Of a stretch of DNA of 64,000 bases, positions 35,577-45,100 are shown in pieces. Numbering within the stretch: the first letter of the stretch is position 1; every line of letters starts with the position of its first letter. This stretch comes from Flaviflexus huanghaiensis (lineage in GTDB: Bacteria > Actinomycetota > Actinomycetes > Actinomycetales > Actinomycetaceae), in the NCBI RefSeq assembly GCF_014118685.1, contig NZ_JACFAK010000001.1:62001-126000 (forward strand), read 5' to 3'. Under the pieces are notes generated by a model that had not been told where the DNA came from, did not search any database, and worked only from the letters and a program-made list of their open reading frames with translations. Position numbers and translations under genes: made by a program.

Positions 35577-36944
35577 TCAGCCGCCGTAGGCGGAGACGGC
35601 TGCGTCTTCGAGGGCCTGCGCAGTGCCTTCGACATCATCGGGGTTCTGGTAGAACTCGATGAGAAGCTGCCACATGCCCTCACCCTCCGTGCCACCGAAG
35701 GCGGACGGGGTGAGATCCGACAGGTCGAACCTGAAGACCTCGGCAGAGGTCAGCTGTTCGGCGATGGCGAGAGCGACATCGTCCGGGTACAGGTCCATAT
35801 TCGCGTTCTGGTTCGGCGAGGTGAAGCCGCCGAGCTCGATCCAGATGTTTGCCGCATCCGGTGACGCGAGGTACGACATGAGAGCCATGGTGCCCTCATC
35901 ATCGTTGAACGCGATCGCGACGTTACCCGCACCCATGACGGCGTCCGGGGAGTCATTGATCGACGGGAAGGCGTAGAAGTCGGCATCCTCACCAACGACG
36001 GAGTCGGTCTGCTCAGCGATATTGCCTGCGACGAAGTCACCCTCGTAAACCGTGCCAGCCTGCGGCGGATCGGAGAACACCGCCGTGACTGAATCGGGGA
36101 AGGAGCGCTGTGCGCCGCCAGACAGGAGGAGAGTCTCGTCGCCCCAGACCTCGCCGAGAACCTCGAGGGCCTCAATGACAGAGTCATCCGTCCACGGGAT
36201 CTCGTGAGCCGCGAGCTGGTCATACATCTCCGGGCCTGCGGTGCGTAGGTACACGTTTTCGAACCAGTCCGTCAGCGGCCATCCCACATCAGCGCCAACA
36301 GCGAGGCCGGGAATTCCGGAGTCGGAGACGAGCTGGAGGGTGCTGATGAAGTCTTCCCAGGTCTCTGGAATCTCTGCGCCAGCGTCTTCGTACACGCCGA
36401 CGTTGTACCAGACGGTCGACTTGTTGGCCGCTTTGAACCAGACGCCGTAGAGCTCGCCGTCGTAGGTCGACAGGTCCTTCCACGTGTCGGCATAGTTCTC
36501 TTCAACGGCCGAGACGACCTCATCTGTCACCGGGACAATGTCGCCCGACTCAACGAGCTGGTCGACGAGGCCAGGTTGGGGAACAAGAGCGATATCGGGG
36601 GCGCCCCCGCCCTCGATCTGTGTGCCGAGCGCGGTCGACACGTTGTTGCCAAGCGACTGGTACGTCACCGTCGCACCGGTCTCCTCCTCGAAGAAGGCGA
36701 GAACCTGCTCGAAGTTCTCCTGCTCAGCACCTGACCAGTCGGATGCGACATCGATCGTCTGACCTGACAGATCGGGATAGTCACCGCTGGTTTCGCCAGT
36801 CGAGTCGCCGTTGTCGGTGTCCTCGGCCATGGTTTCGTCTCCGGCTCCGCGTGTTTCCGTATCCTCTGCGTCTCCGCCGCCACAGGCGGCGAGAAGTGCA
36901 GACGCTGATACGAGCGCGGCTACAGTTTTCATGCGGCGTCGCAT
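35577..36944 (-). CDS. ABC transporter sugar-binding lipoprotein
   Basis: A 455-residue extracellular solute-binding lipoprotein (family 1, alpha-glucoside/oligosaccharide type). The signal peptide ends in the lipobox LLAACGGG (Cys near residue 20), followed by an acidic Asp/Glu/Thr linker of about 40 residues and then the binding domain. ATG 36944 is chosen over an in-frame ATG at 36983 because AGGAGG lies 5 bases upstream. It is first in the operon with the MalF- and MalG-like permeases, 71 bases before the first permease gene. An inverted repeat in its leader may be an operator. Confidence 0.9.
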   Translation of the reverse strand: MRRRMKTVAALVSASALLAACGGGDAEDTETRGAGDETMAEDTDNGDSTGETSGDYPDLSGQTIDVASDWSGAEQENFEQVLAFFEEETGATVTYQSLGNNVSTALGTQIEGGGAPDIALVPQPGLVDQLVESGDIVPVTDEVVSAVEENYADTWKDLSTYDGELYGVWFKAANKSTVWYNVGVYEDAGAEIPETWEDFISTLQLVSDSGIPGLAVGADVGWPLTDWFENVYLRTAGPEMYDQLAAHEIPWTDDSVIEALEVLGEVWGDETLLLSGGAQRSFPDSVTAVFSDPPQAGTVYEGDFVAGNIAEQTDSVVGEDADFYAFPSINDSPDAVMGAGNVAIAFNDDEGTMALMSYLASPDAANIWIELGGFTSPNQNANMDLYPDDVALAIAEQLTSAEVFRFDLSDLTPSAFGGTEGEGMWQLLIEFYQNPDDVEGTAQALEDAAVSAYGG

Positions 36945-36964
36945 GTTACCTCCTCTATCTAAAT

Positions 36965-36984
36965 GGTGTGAGACAGTCCACACC
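36965..36984 (-). promoter_or_regulatory. inverted repeat in the sugar-transporter leader
   Basis: GGTGTG (36965-36970) and CACACC (36979-36984) flank 8 bases, 20 bases before the lipoprotein ATG. Upstream on the minus strand TTGCAC and TACCCT, 16 bases apart, could be the promoter. The repeat would be a good place for a LacI-type repressor, though no regulator gene adjoins it. Confidence 0.35.
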
Positions 36985-37150
36985 CTGATACGGCCAGGGT
37001 AAACCTAAGTGCCGTTCGTGCAAAGTGGAGAGAGGAAGACGTCATCGCTTAAAAAGAGTTTGACACGAGAGACCCGTGTTTGCTTCACACTGAACCGAGC
37101 GCGTGACAGGACAATCTGGGATACACGTTCCGCACGGGCGAGCGGTTTAG

Positions 37151-37672
37151 TCAAAGACGTGAGGTGTGGTCTGCGGGCCACGGATCGGTTCGCAGGCGAC
37201 CACATGTCATGACATCGATCCGCTTGCCATCAATGAGAAACTTCTCGCGCTCGCGGCCTTCAATGATGAAGCCAGCGCGCTCGGCTACCCTGCCGGAAGC
37301 GCGGTTGTCGACACGGTAACCGAGCTCGAGTCGATACAGGCCGTCGCGTAGGAGGTCGTTGCAGAAGTTACGAACGAGATCGGACGTGATCCCCGCTCCC
37401 CAAGCGCGGGCATGCGCCCAGTAGAAGACCCATGCGCTCGCATTGGCATGATCGAGTTGGGCGCTGACGAGGGCGAGGAGCTGGTCGGTACCGTGCTCGG
37501 CTGCCACACGGGTGCGGTGGTCCTGCCCCATCAGCCGGCTGACGTAGATCTGAGCCGTCTCCAACGACACGACATGGCCCTGACGGTTCATGTCCGCATT
37601 CGAGCGGAACGCATCGAGCACGCTGTCGGCATCGCCCACACCGAGATCCCTGCCGTGCCATTCCATGAGCAT
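37151..37672 (-). CDS. GNAT-family N-acetyltransferase (RimJ-like)
   Basis: A 173-residue acetyltransferase. The C-terminal motif RLELGYRVDNRASGRVAERAGF (in parts near residues 115-140) with REREKFLIDGKRIDVM is typical of RimJ/RimL-type GNAT enzymes that use acetyl-CoA to modify protein N-termini or amines. ATG 37672 shares its A with the upstream stop (TAATG), indicating coupling; ATG 37666 is also in frame and lies 7 bases after TAGGCT. The ORF ends in the stretch leading to the sugar-transporter promoter. Confidence 0.85.
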   Translation of the reverse strand: MLMEWHGRDLGVGDADSVLDAFRSNADMNRQGHVVSLETAQIYVSRLMGQDHRTRVAAEHGTDQLLALVSAQLDHANASAWVFYWAHARAWGAGITSDLVRNFCNDLLRDGLYRLELGYRVDNRASGRVAERAGFIIEGREREKFLIDGKRIDVMTCGRLRTDPWPADHTSRL

Positions 37673-38628
37673 TAGCCTATGCCGACGACGAGGGCTGCAA
37701 TGACGTTGAATGTCACGAAACCGCCGGCGGTCGTGGTGAGGATGACGGAGGCGACAACGACATTATCGCCGCCAAATCTCTCCGCGAGTATGGACGTGTT
37801 CGCCGCGGTAGGTAGCGCGGCGATGAGAACGAGGGCGGCCAGCTCCTCGAACGGGACGACACGCGAGACAGCCTGCCCGATGAGCCAGACGACGGCAGGT
37901 AGAGCCAGGAGCTTGAGGAAGGTCAGCCAACCGATCTGGATTTTCATCCGCCGGCTACTTGCCCCCTTCGCGGTCGTCTGCTCGCGGGCGAGCACCCCGC
38001 CGATCGTAAACAGAGCGACGGGCGTCGCGGAGTCGGCAAGGAGGGCAAGGGTCTCCGCTATCGGACTGGTTAGCGACCAGCCACTCGCACCCCATGCTGC
38101 GCCAGCGATAATCGCCCACACTAGCGGGTTCGCGAGGACCTGGCGGGCTGTTTTCGTTACCTTCGCCCACGGCGAGCCTCCGACATTGCCGCGTTGCGCG
38201 AGGGCGATGACAAGTGACTGGACGATGAGGATGTCGATAATCATGACCGGCATGAGGGGCCCGAGCGAATCCGCCCCCAGGAGGGCAAGAAGAAGCGGGA
38301 TCCCCATGAAGCCCATGTTGGGGGAAGCGACTGTCAGGCCGCCGAAGGCGGCATCTCGCCAGGGAACTCCGCGGGTAACCGCGGGTCCAATACCGAGCGC
38401 GAGGCAGAATAGGGCGGCGCTCAGCCACGTCGCCATGACCCACGGGTTGAGTACCTCGGCTATCGGGGTCTGGGAACCCAGCTGGAACAGCATCGCCGTC
38501 AGAGCAAAATAGAGGACATACGTGTTGAGTCCCGGTAAGGCGACCATCGGTAGCAGACCGAGCCTGGTGGCGAGATAGCCGATGAGAATGAGCGCGAAGA
38601 ACGGCGCACTCACTGTCACGACATCCAC
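37672..38628 (-). CDS. AEC family (auxin efflux carrier-like) transporter
   Basis: A 318-residue membrane protein with about ten helices. The opening FALILIGYLATRLGLLP, then FGGLTVASPNMGFMGIPL near residue 95 and AALPTAANTSILAERFGG near residue 275 match bacterial AEC transporters, which move organic acids such as malate or malonate. The substrate is unknown. It begins with GTG 38628, preceded by GGGAGAAGG eight bases away. It runs into the GNAT gene with a one-base overlap. The gap to 38831 holds the promoter of the opposite gene. Confidence 0.85.
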   Translation of the reverse strand: MDVVTVSAPFFALILIGYLATRLGLLPMVALPGLNTYVLYFALTAMLFQLGSQTPIAEVLNPWVMATWLSAALFCLALGIGPAVTRGVPWRDAAFGGLTVASPNMGFMGIPLLLALLGADSLGPLMPVMIIDILIVQSLVIALAQRGNVGGSPWAKVTKTARQVLANPLVWAIIAGAAWGASGWSLTSPIAETLALLADSATPVALFTIGGVLAREQTTAKGASSRRMKIQIGWLTFLKLLALPAVVWLIGQAVSRVVPFEELAALVLIAALPTAANTSILAERFGGDNVVVASVILTTTAGGFVTFNVIAALVVGIG

Positions 38629-38758
38629 TGTGCACCGCCTTCTCCCTGCACTAGTATGCCGAACCCAGATCGAGCTGTCAGAGGGAAGATGTCGGATGGC
38701 TTCACGTCATACTCGATGACACGCTTTCGATGATCATTGCAAAAACTTTAAGTTTCTA

Positions 38759-38787
38759 TTACCAATCACCGTTTTTGCGAGTAGGCT
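38759..38787 (+). promoter_or_regulatory. promoter of the cysteine-repeat protein gene
   Basis: TTACCA (38759-38764) and TAGGCT (38782-38787) are 17 bases apart, in an unusually AT-rich stretch (38735-38775). The transcript would start near 38794, leaving a leader of about 38 bases with GGAG at 38821-38824 before ATG 38832. Confidence 0.5.
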
Positions 38788-38831
38788 GGCAGTGAACGTA
38801 ACCGGCTATGCGAGCACGATGGAGTGTTGAC

Positions 38832-39800
38832 ATGTCAGAGAATACAGATGGTCGCCGTCCGGGCGACGAAGGCCGAGATTTCGAGCAATCCGGTGGTACC
38901 GCTCCTCGCGAAGATGCCACGCAAGCCTATCCGCCGCAGGCGGGGCAGTATCCGCCCGCCCATCAAGCTGGCCAGCCGTACCCGTACGGGAGCGACTCTG
39001 GCCCGCAACATGGTCAGCCTGGTTATGGCCAGCCTGCCGATGGCCAGACCGACCACGGCCAACCTGCCTACGGTTCCCCGCAATACCCCCAACAGGGGTA
39101 TGGTCCGGAAGGCTATCCGCCGACCGCAGCCTACCCGCCGGGAGGCGGCGGAGGCGGATATCCCCCGCAGGGCGGCTATGGTCAACCGCCCAAGAAGAAG
39201 GGCCCTCTTATTGCCTGGATCGTACTAGCGGTTCTGCTCTTGGTAGCTATTGTCGTCGGCATCCTCTTCGCGACGGGCGTGCTCGGTGGAGATGACGAAC
39301 CGACGCCGGGCGCGGAAGAAACGCTTGTTCTCGAGCCAACAGAAGACGCAACAGAAGAGGCGACCGAAGAGGCGACAACGAGAGAACCCACTGTCCAAGA
39401 GCCCTCCAGTTACGGCGACGACGCAGAACTCGATGCCCTGTGGGACGCGTGCGAAGAGGGCGACATGGAGGCCTGCGACGAGCTGTGGTACTCCTCCGGG
39501 TTTGACACCGAATACGAGGAGTTCGGAGCCACGTGCGGTGGAACCCAGGAGTACTCGCCCGGCATGTGCAACTTCGACCCTGACAGCGAGATGACCGGTG
39601 GTGCGTACGGTGACGATCCTGCTCTCGACGAGCTGTGGGATGCGTGCGAAGCTGGCGATTTCGAAGCCTGCGACGAGCTCTGGTGGGACAGCCCGATTGA
39701 CAGCGATTACGAGGCATTCGCGGAGACCTGCGGCGGACGCACCGAGGGATCGCTTGCAGACTGTGTGATAAGAGCGGAAAACGGCGAGATTCAGCCGTAG
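38832..39800 (+). CDS. membrane protein with disordered Pro/Gln/Gly-rich head and duplicated Cys/Trp repeats
   Basis: A 322-residue protein. Residues 1-120 are a Pro/Gln/Gly/Tyr-rich repetitive stretch (QPGYGQPADGQ-like units). One membrane helix spans about 125-150, then an acidic Glu/Thr linker. The C-terminal part outside the cell holds two copies of a repeat of about 55-65 residues, beginning near 197 and 263, each with LDALWDACEEGDMEACDELW or LDELWDACEAGDFEACDELW then TCGG and a further Cys. The repeats share about half their residues, so they arose by duplication. Such repeats occur in other actinobacterial envelope proteins, but no function is known to me. It is flanked by a strong hairpin. 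Confidence 0.75.
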   Translation: MSENTDGRRPGDEGRDFEQSGGTAPREDATQAYPPQAGQYPPAHQAGQPYPYGSDSGPQHGQPGYGQPADGQTDHGQPAYGSPQYPQQGYGPEGYPPTAAYPPGGGGGGYPPQGGYGQPPKKKGPLIAWIVLAVLLLVAIVVGILFATGVLGGDDEPTPGAEETLVLEPTEDATEEATEEATTREPTVQEPSSYGDDAELDALWDACEEGDMEACDELWYSSGFDTEYEEFGATCGGTQEYSPGMCNFDPDSEMTGGAYGDDPALDELWDACEAGDFEACDELWWDSPIDSDYEAFAETCGGRTEGSLADCVIRAENGEIQP

Positions 39801-39806
39801 CACACC

Positions 39807-39852
39807 GACACACAAGTGAGCCGCGCCCAAGGGCGCGGCTCACTTGTGTGTC
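39807..39852. terminator. perfect 22-base inverted repeat between convergent genes
   Basis: Arms at 39807-39828 and 39831-39852 are perfectly complementary with only two bases between. It lies between the Cys-repeat gene and the Fe-S reductase gene, which converge, so it likely ends transcripts from both sides. There is no T run, as often in high-GC actinobacteria. Confidence 0.75.
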
Positions 39853-39860
39853 ATTCGCGG

Positions 39861-42041
39861 TTACCTCTCCTGGCCGCGGCGCACTCCCTCGAGGAGGAGC
39901 AGAGACACATCCTTGACCTCGATGTCGGCTCCTTCCCCGCGGACGCCGTCATTCAGCATCGTCGTGCAGAACGGGCATGCGGTCGCGATGACCTCGGCAC
40001 CGGTCGCCATCGCCTGCCGCGTCCGTATCTGCGAGATTGGTTCCCCGTTCTTATCTTCGAAGAAGGCGTGCGCGCCGCCGGCTCCGCAGCACATCGCGCG
40101 TTCGCGCGTTAGCTCCATCTCCTTGACGTCACCGAGCAGTTCCCGCGGTGGGCTGTAAATGTTGTTGTGGCGGCCGAGGAAGCACGGATCGTGGTACGTG
40201 ATGTTCTTCCGCTCATCCTCAGACGGAGGGACGGGAGTCAACCGGCCGTCGCGCACGAGACGGTTGAGGAGCTGGGTGTGGTGGAGAACCTTGTAGTAGC
40301 CACCGAGCTGCGGGTATTCTTTCGCGATCGTGTTGAAGCAGTGGGCACACGAGACGACGATGTTCATCGCCCCAACCTCGTTGAGTGTCTCGATGTTCTG
40401 CTCGGCCAACATTTGGAACAGCACCTCGTTACCAGCCCGGCGAGCCGGATCGCCCGTGCACGACTCGCCGTCGCCCAGAACGGCAAAGGATACCCCCGCC
40501 GTATTGAGAAGTTCGGCAACAGCCGCCGAGGTCTTCTTGGCCCGGTCATCGAACGCTCCAGCGCAGCCCACCCAGAACAGGTAATCGACGTCCGCGGCGG
40601 ATTCAACATCGAGCCCAACCTGCGGGACCTCGAAACTGAGGTCTTTTGCCCAGGCAAGCCGTTTGCGTGGGTTCATACCCCACGGATTGCCCTTGTTTTC
40701 CATGCCCGTGAACATCTTTCCGAGCTCGGCAGGGAAGGCTGATTCCATGAGGACCTGGTGACGGCGCAGGCCAATGATGAGGTCGAGATGCTCGATGTCG
40801 ACAGGGCACTGGTCGACGCACGCGCCGCACATCGTGCATCCCCACAGCACGCCCGGAGTCACAACATCGGGCATGAGGGGAGAGTCGGGAGTTCGCTCTA
40901 CGTGCTCGCCGATCGCATCTCTTTCGAGGAGCGCTCCGAGCAGATCGCCGCTGTGTACATCCTCGAGAGAGGCTGCCGCCTTCGCGAACGGGGCCGACGC
41001 AAAGGCATGGTCGCGAACCGTCGTGACGAGAAGTTTGGGTGACAGTGGCTTGGCCGAGTTCCAGGCCGGACACAGGTCCTGGCATCGGCCGCATTCGGTG
41101 CATGTCGCCGTGTCGAGCAGTCCCTTCCAGGAGATGTCGGAAACCGTGGCGATGCCGAGAGTTGCGTCCTCATCGATATCCTCGATGCTGTCCATCCGCA
41201 GCGGCTGGCCGTCGACATAGAGGTCGGGAAGCGGCCCGAGCGCCGGTCTGCCATCGGCATTCGTTTGCGCGTAGATGTTGACGATGGCGAGGAAGCGGTG
41301 CCAGGCGACGCCCATGGACGGGACGAGCCCGATGACGACGAGCCACGATACAGAGAGGGCGAGCTTGAGAGCGGAAAAGATCGTGATGATCCAGCCGAGT
41401 GCACCCTGGGACAGGCCCCCCATGAGCGATCCGATCCAGAACGTCAACGGGAAATTGATAATTTCGTTGTCTTGAAGATATGCGTAGTCGGCGCCCCGGA
41501 TGATGATGACGCAGGCGACGACGCCGATGATCGTGAACTCGACGTAGCGGGCCTGCCAGTTGGCAGATCCGAAGAAGCGAGATGTCTGTGGGAACCCGTC
41601 GCCAGAGGCGAGGACATCGGTTGGTTCGCCCCCGCGACCCGTCCGCGTGCGGACGATTGTGAGATAGATGCCGCCGATAAGGCCAGCCCACGCGAATACC
41701 TCGACGAGCCAGGCCCATGGGGCGAACGAGCCGAGGACCGGCATCGTCCATCCCGGATCAGCCAGCTGGAAGAAGGCGGTGATGAGGGTGAACGCAAGTA
41801 TGGGAAAGGACAGCATGACGACCCAGTGGGCTATCCTCACCCAGGGCCGATGCTTGAAATGCTCGTGAGAAAGTGTCTCCCGAACGACCCGCCACAGGCG
41901 AGGACCAACCGGGGCGAGCCGGCCGGGCGCCGAGGTACCCATGCGGGTCACGCCGACGATCCGCGCAAGTCCGCGCGCGAAAACCCCGACGCAGACTGCA
42001 GTAATGGCACCGACAATGGCAAGAGACCAGGTAGGGAGCAC
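39861..42041 (-). CDS. EtfD-like Fe-S membrane reductase (heterodisulfide-reductase-related)
   Basis: A 726-residue protein with N-terminal membrane helices (about 1-270, respiratory b-type-like), two 4Fe-4S ferredoxin motifs (CTECGRCQDLCP near residue 312 and CTMCGACVDQCP near residue 400), and two CCG domains (VGCAGAFDDR near 500, SCAHCFNT near 570, CFLGRHN near 625 and CCGAGGAHAFF near 655). This matches Mtb Rv0338c/EtfD, which passes electrons from the electron-transfer flavoprotein of fatty-acid oxidation to menaquinone. That it is EtfD rather than another CCG reductase is inferred from architecture. GTG 42041 has AGAAAGG upstream. It is divergent from the Mrp operon. Confidence 0.88.
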   Translation of the reverse strand: MLPTWSLAIVGAITAVCVGVFARGLARIVGVTRMGTSAPGRLAPVGPRLWRVVRETLSHEHFKHRPWVRIAHWVVMLSFPILAFTLITAFFQLADPGWTMPVLGSFAPWAWLVEVFAWAGLIGGIYLTIVRTRTGRGGEPTDVLASGDGFPQTSRFFGSANWQARYVEFTIIGVVACVIIIRGADYAYLQDNEIINFPLTFWIGSLMGGLSQGALGWIITIFSALKLALSVSWLVVIGLVPSMGVAWHRFLAIVNIYAQTNADGRPALGPLPDLYVDGQPLRMDSIEDIDEDATLGIATVSDISWKGLLDTATCTECGRCQDLCPAWNSAKPLSPKLLVTTVRDHAFASAPFAKAAASLEDVHSGDLLGALLERDAIGEHVERTPDSPLMPDVVTPGVLWGCTMCGACVDQCPVDIEHLDLIIGLRRHQVLMESAFPAELGKMFTGMENKGNPWGMNPRKRLAWAKDLSFEVPQVGLDVESAADVDYLFWVGCAGAFDDRAKKTSAAVAELLNTAGVSFAVLGDGESCTGDPARRAGNEVLFQMLAEQNIETLNEVGAMNIVVSCAHCFNTIAKEYPQLGGYYKVLHHTQLLNRLVRDGRLTPVPPSEDERKNITYHDPCFLGRHNNIYSPPRELLGDVKEMELTRERAMCCGAGGAHAFFEDKNGEPISQIRTRQAMATGAEVIATACPFCTTMLNDGVRGEGADIEVKDVSLLLLEGVRRGQER

Positions 42042-42141
42042 GGTGGCCTTTCTGAGAGATGTTCTCCTCTCAAATTAGCCTGTTCGCAGGCAATTGTTAA
42101 AGATGTTAGAAGTCTGACAGCGCGTGTGACAACGCGTCGGT

Positions 42142-42147
42142 TAGAGT
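42142..42147 (+). promoter_or_regulatory. -10 box of the Mrp antiporter operon
   Basis: TAGAGT is placed 5 bases before an in-frame GTG (42153) and 26 before ATG 42174. The intergenic stretch 42042-42152 carries this promoter and that of the divergent reductase. Confidence 0.4.
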
Positions 42148-42173
42148 AAACGGTGGACTACCAGGGAGCGTTG

Positions 42174-45100
42174 ATGATCGAGCTGCTCATTGCTTTTGGG
42201 GTAGTTGCGCTCGCAATGCCGATCGTAATGAAGTTGCTTGGCAGGAAAGGCTTCTTCGTTGCAGCGCTTGTCCCACTCGCCGGATTCGTGTGGACGCTCG
42301 CGCAGACTTCGGCAGTACTCGATGGCGACTACCCTCAGCAGACGCTTGCCTGGGTGCCCGAACTGGGACTCGTTGGCGAGTTCAGGCTCGATACTCTGTC
42401 ATGGATTATGGCGCTACTCGTCACCGGAATCGGTGCACTCGTCCTTATCTACTCAGCTCGGTACTTCTCCCGAACAGCAAGCGGGCTCGGTCGATTCGCG
42501 GCCTTCTTTGTCGCATTTGCTGGCGCCATGTTCGGCGTAGTCACGACGGACAACACGCTTATCCTCTACACCATGTGGGAGCTGACAACAGTCTTCTCCT
42601 TCCTCCTCATCGGGCATTACCGCGACCGTCGCGCGTCCCGCCGCGCGGCGATGGAGGCGATCATCGTCACGACCGCGGGTGGGCTCGCGATGCTCGGCGG
42701 AGTCATCCTCCTCGGCGAGTTGCCCGGGGGCTCGTATTCGCTCACGGAGCTTGTTGATGCCGCTTCGGCTGGCACCTTGCTTGATGGAGCTCCTGGCGGC
42801 ATTGGCACCGGTTATGTGACCACAGCGGTCGTCCTCATTCTTCTCGGCGCCCTATCGAAGTCCGCGATCTTGCCGTTCCACTTCTGGCTACCGGCCGCGA
42901 TGGCGGCGCCAACCCCGGTCTCCGCGTACCTGCACGCCGCTGCCATGGTCAAAGCCGGTGTCTATCTTGTTGCCCGTCTTGCCCCGGGCTTCGCGGACAT
43001 GGACGTGTGGCTGTGGATCATCATCCCCGCCGGTCTGTTCACGATGATTCTCGGCGGATATCGGGCTCTTCGGCAGAACGACACGAAGCTTGTCCTCGCG
43101 TACGGCACCGTGTCGCAACTCGGTTTCATGCTCGTCCTCGTTGGCTACGGCACGGCAGAGGTTGCACTCGCCGGGCTTGCTGTTATCATGGCCCACGCCC
43201 TCTTCAAGTCCGCGCTCTTCCTCAGTGTCGGCATCGTCGACTGGATGACGGGCACCCGCGACCTTAGGGAGCTCAGCGGCCTGGGCCGCCGGCGGCCCGT
43301 CCTCGCGGTGGCCGCAGGCCTCGCTGTCCTGTCAATGTCGGGTGTGCCGCCATTCGCTGGGTACGTCGGCAAGGAGGCGGCGCTTCACGCGCTCACCTAT
43401 GGCAGCGCGCTCGACTTGGTCGTCGCCTGGATCATCGTCCTCGGGTCCGTCCTCACCCTCGCCTACGGCCTGCGTTTCTGGTGGGGCTGCTTCTGGGACA
43501 AGCCGGGTGTGGAACCAACTGAGCTAAAGAACCGCTCCGTCATCATCATCGCCCCGCCCGTTATCCTCGCAACCGCCTCCCTCGTCTTTGGTCTCGTCCC
43601 GAGCTGGTGGGAGTCCCTTCTTATCGCGCACGCAGACCTGTACCCGGGAGAACCCGGCCACCTGACTCTGTGGGCTGGCTTCGGTTTGGCAGTCGTCATG
43701 ACCCTTATCGTCATTGTCGGAGGCATCATTCTCTTTGCTATGAGGTCGCCGTTTGAAGATCTTCAGCGCCGGGTCGCAGTCCCGTTCTCGGCCGAGGGAG
43801 CTTACCGCCGCATCGTTGTCGGGCTCGAGCACTTTGCCGGTGACGTGACTGGCCGTGTCCAGTCGGGCTCCCAGCCCATGTATCTTTCGATCATTCTCGT
43901 CACGGCCGCAGTCGCAGGCACAGGTGCGTTGCTCTTCGGAAACACCGCCGTCGACATGGATTTCCGCTGGTTCGACTCGGTCTACCAGCTCCCGGTCGTC
44001 ATCATCGCCTGCATCGCTGCCGTTCTCGCCGCGCGTGCGCGGCGCCGGCTCAAAGCGGTCCTTCTTCTCAGCATCTCCGGCTACAGCGTCGCCCTCATTT
44101 ACGAGCTTCACGGCGCACCTGATCTTGCCCTTACTCAGGTGCTCGTCGAGACGGTCACCCTTGTTGTGTTCGTCCTCGTCCTCCGGCGCCTGCCGGCGTA
44201 CTTCTCGAACAGGCCGATGGCAACATCCCGCTGGTTCCGCGCAAGTCTCGGCGTTGTCGTTGGTGCCTGCGTCGGGGCATACGCCTTCATCGCAGCCAAC
44301 GCCCGGCAGCATCCTCCGGTGTCCTCACAATTTGCGAGTGAAGCGTATGACTTCGGCTATGGCAAGAACATCGTCAACGTCACCCTCGTCGATATCCGTG
44401 CCTGGGACACGATGGGGGAGATCTCCGTCGTTGTTGCCTGCGCGATCGGCGTGGCTTCTCTCCTGTTTATCCGAGACCGCGAGGGCAGGATCGATCCGCG
44501 GCGCAACATCGCCAAACCGGACACGAAGTACCGGGTCTGGTTGCGTCCGCAAGATGATGACCAGCTCCGCCTTGCTGCGGAGAAGCTTGACGCTCAGATG
44601 AGGGAGCGCCAGGTCCGGGCTCCTGGACGCAACCGCCGCTGGTTGCCGGGTGCGAGTACGCTCGCCCCAGCCCGCCGCTCCGTCATCTTCGAAGTGGGCA
44701 CGAGGCTCGTTTACCACACAATGCTCATCGGCTCCCTCTTCCTTCTCTTCTCGGGGCATAACCTCCCCGGCGGGGGCTTCGCGGGCGGGTTACTCGCTGG
44801 CATCGCACTGACGATGAGGTACTTGGCCGGTGGTCGCTACGAGCTGGGGGCGGCCATGCCGCTCCACCCAGGTATCCTCATGGGCTCCGGTCTCATGGTC
44901 GCGACTCTTGCCGGCCTGGCACCGATTGTGGCTGGCGGAACGACGCTCCAATCGGCGAGGTTCGATCTCGTTATGCCGATTTTTGGCGAGGTGAAGTTCG
45001 CGACCGCGATCATCTTCGACATCGGTGTCTATCTCGTCGTTCTCGGACTCGTTCTGGAGATCCTCCGCTCGCTCGGCGCTGAGGTGGACCGTCATGGCGA

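Noticed and set aside
37040-37075. Hairpin ACACG/CGTGT after the GNAT gene
   Set aside because: Only five base pairs, with the T run eight bases away; too weak to call a terminator.
41265-42149. Open frame of 294 codons on the plus strand, opposite the EtfD-like gene
   Set aside because: Rich in Arg, Asp, Pro and Glu with no domain; it is a shadow frame of the high-GC coding strand, and the opposite gene has clear Fe-S motifs.
43524-44312. Open frame of 262 codons on the minus strand inside mrpA
   Set aside because: Asp/Glu/Arg-rich shadow of the MrpA coding frame.
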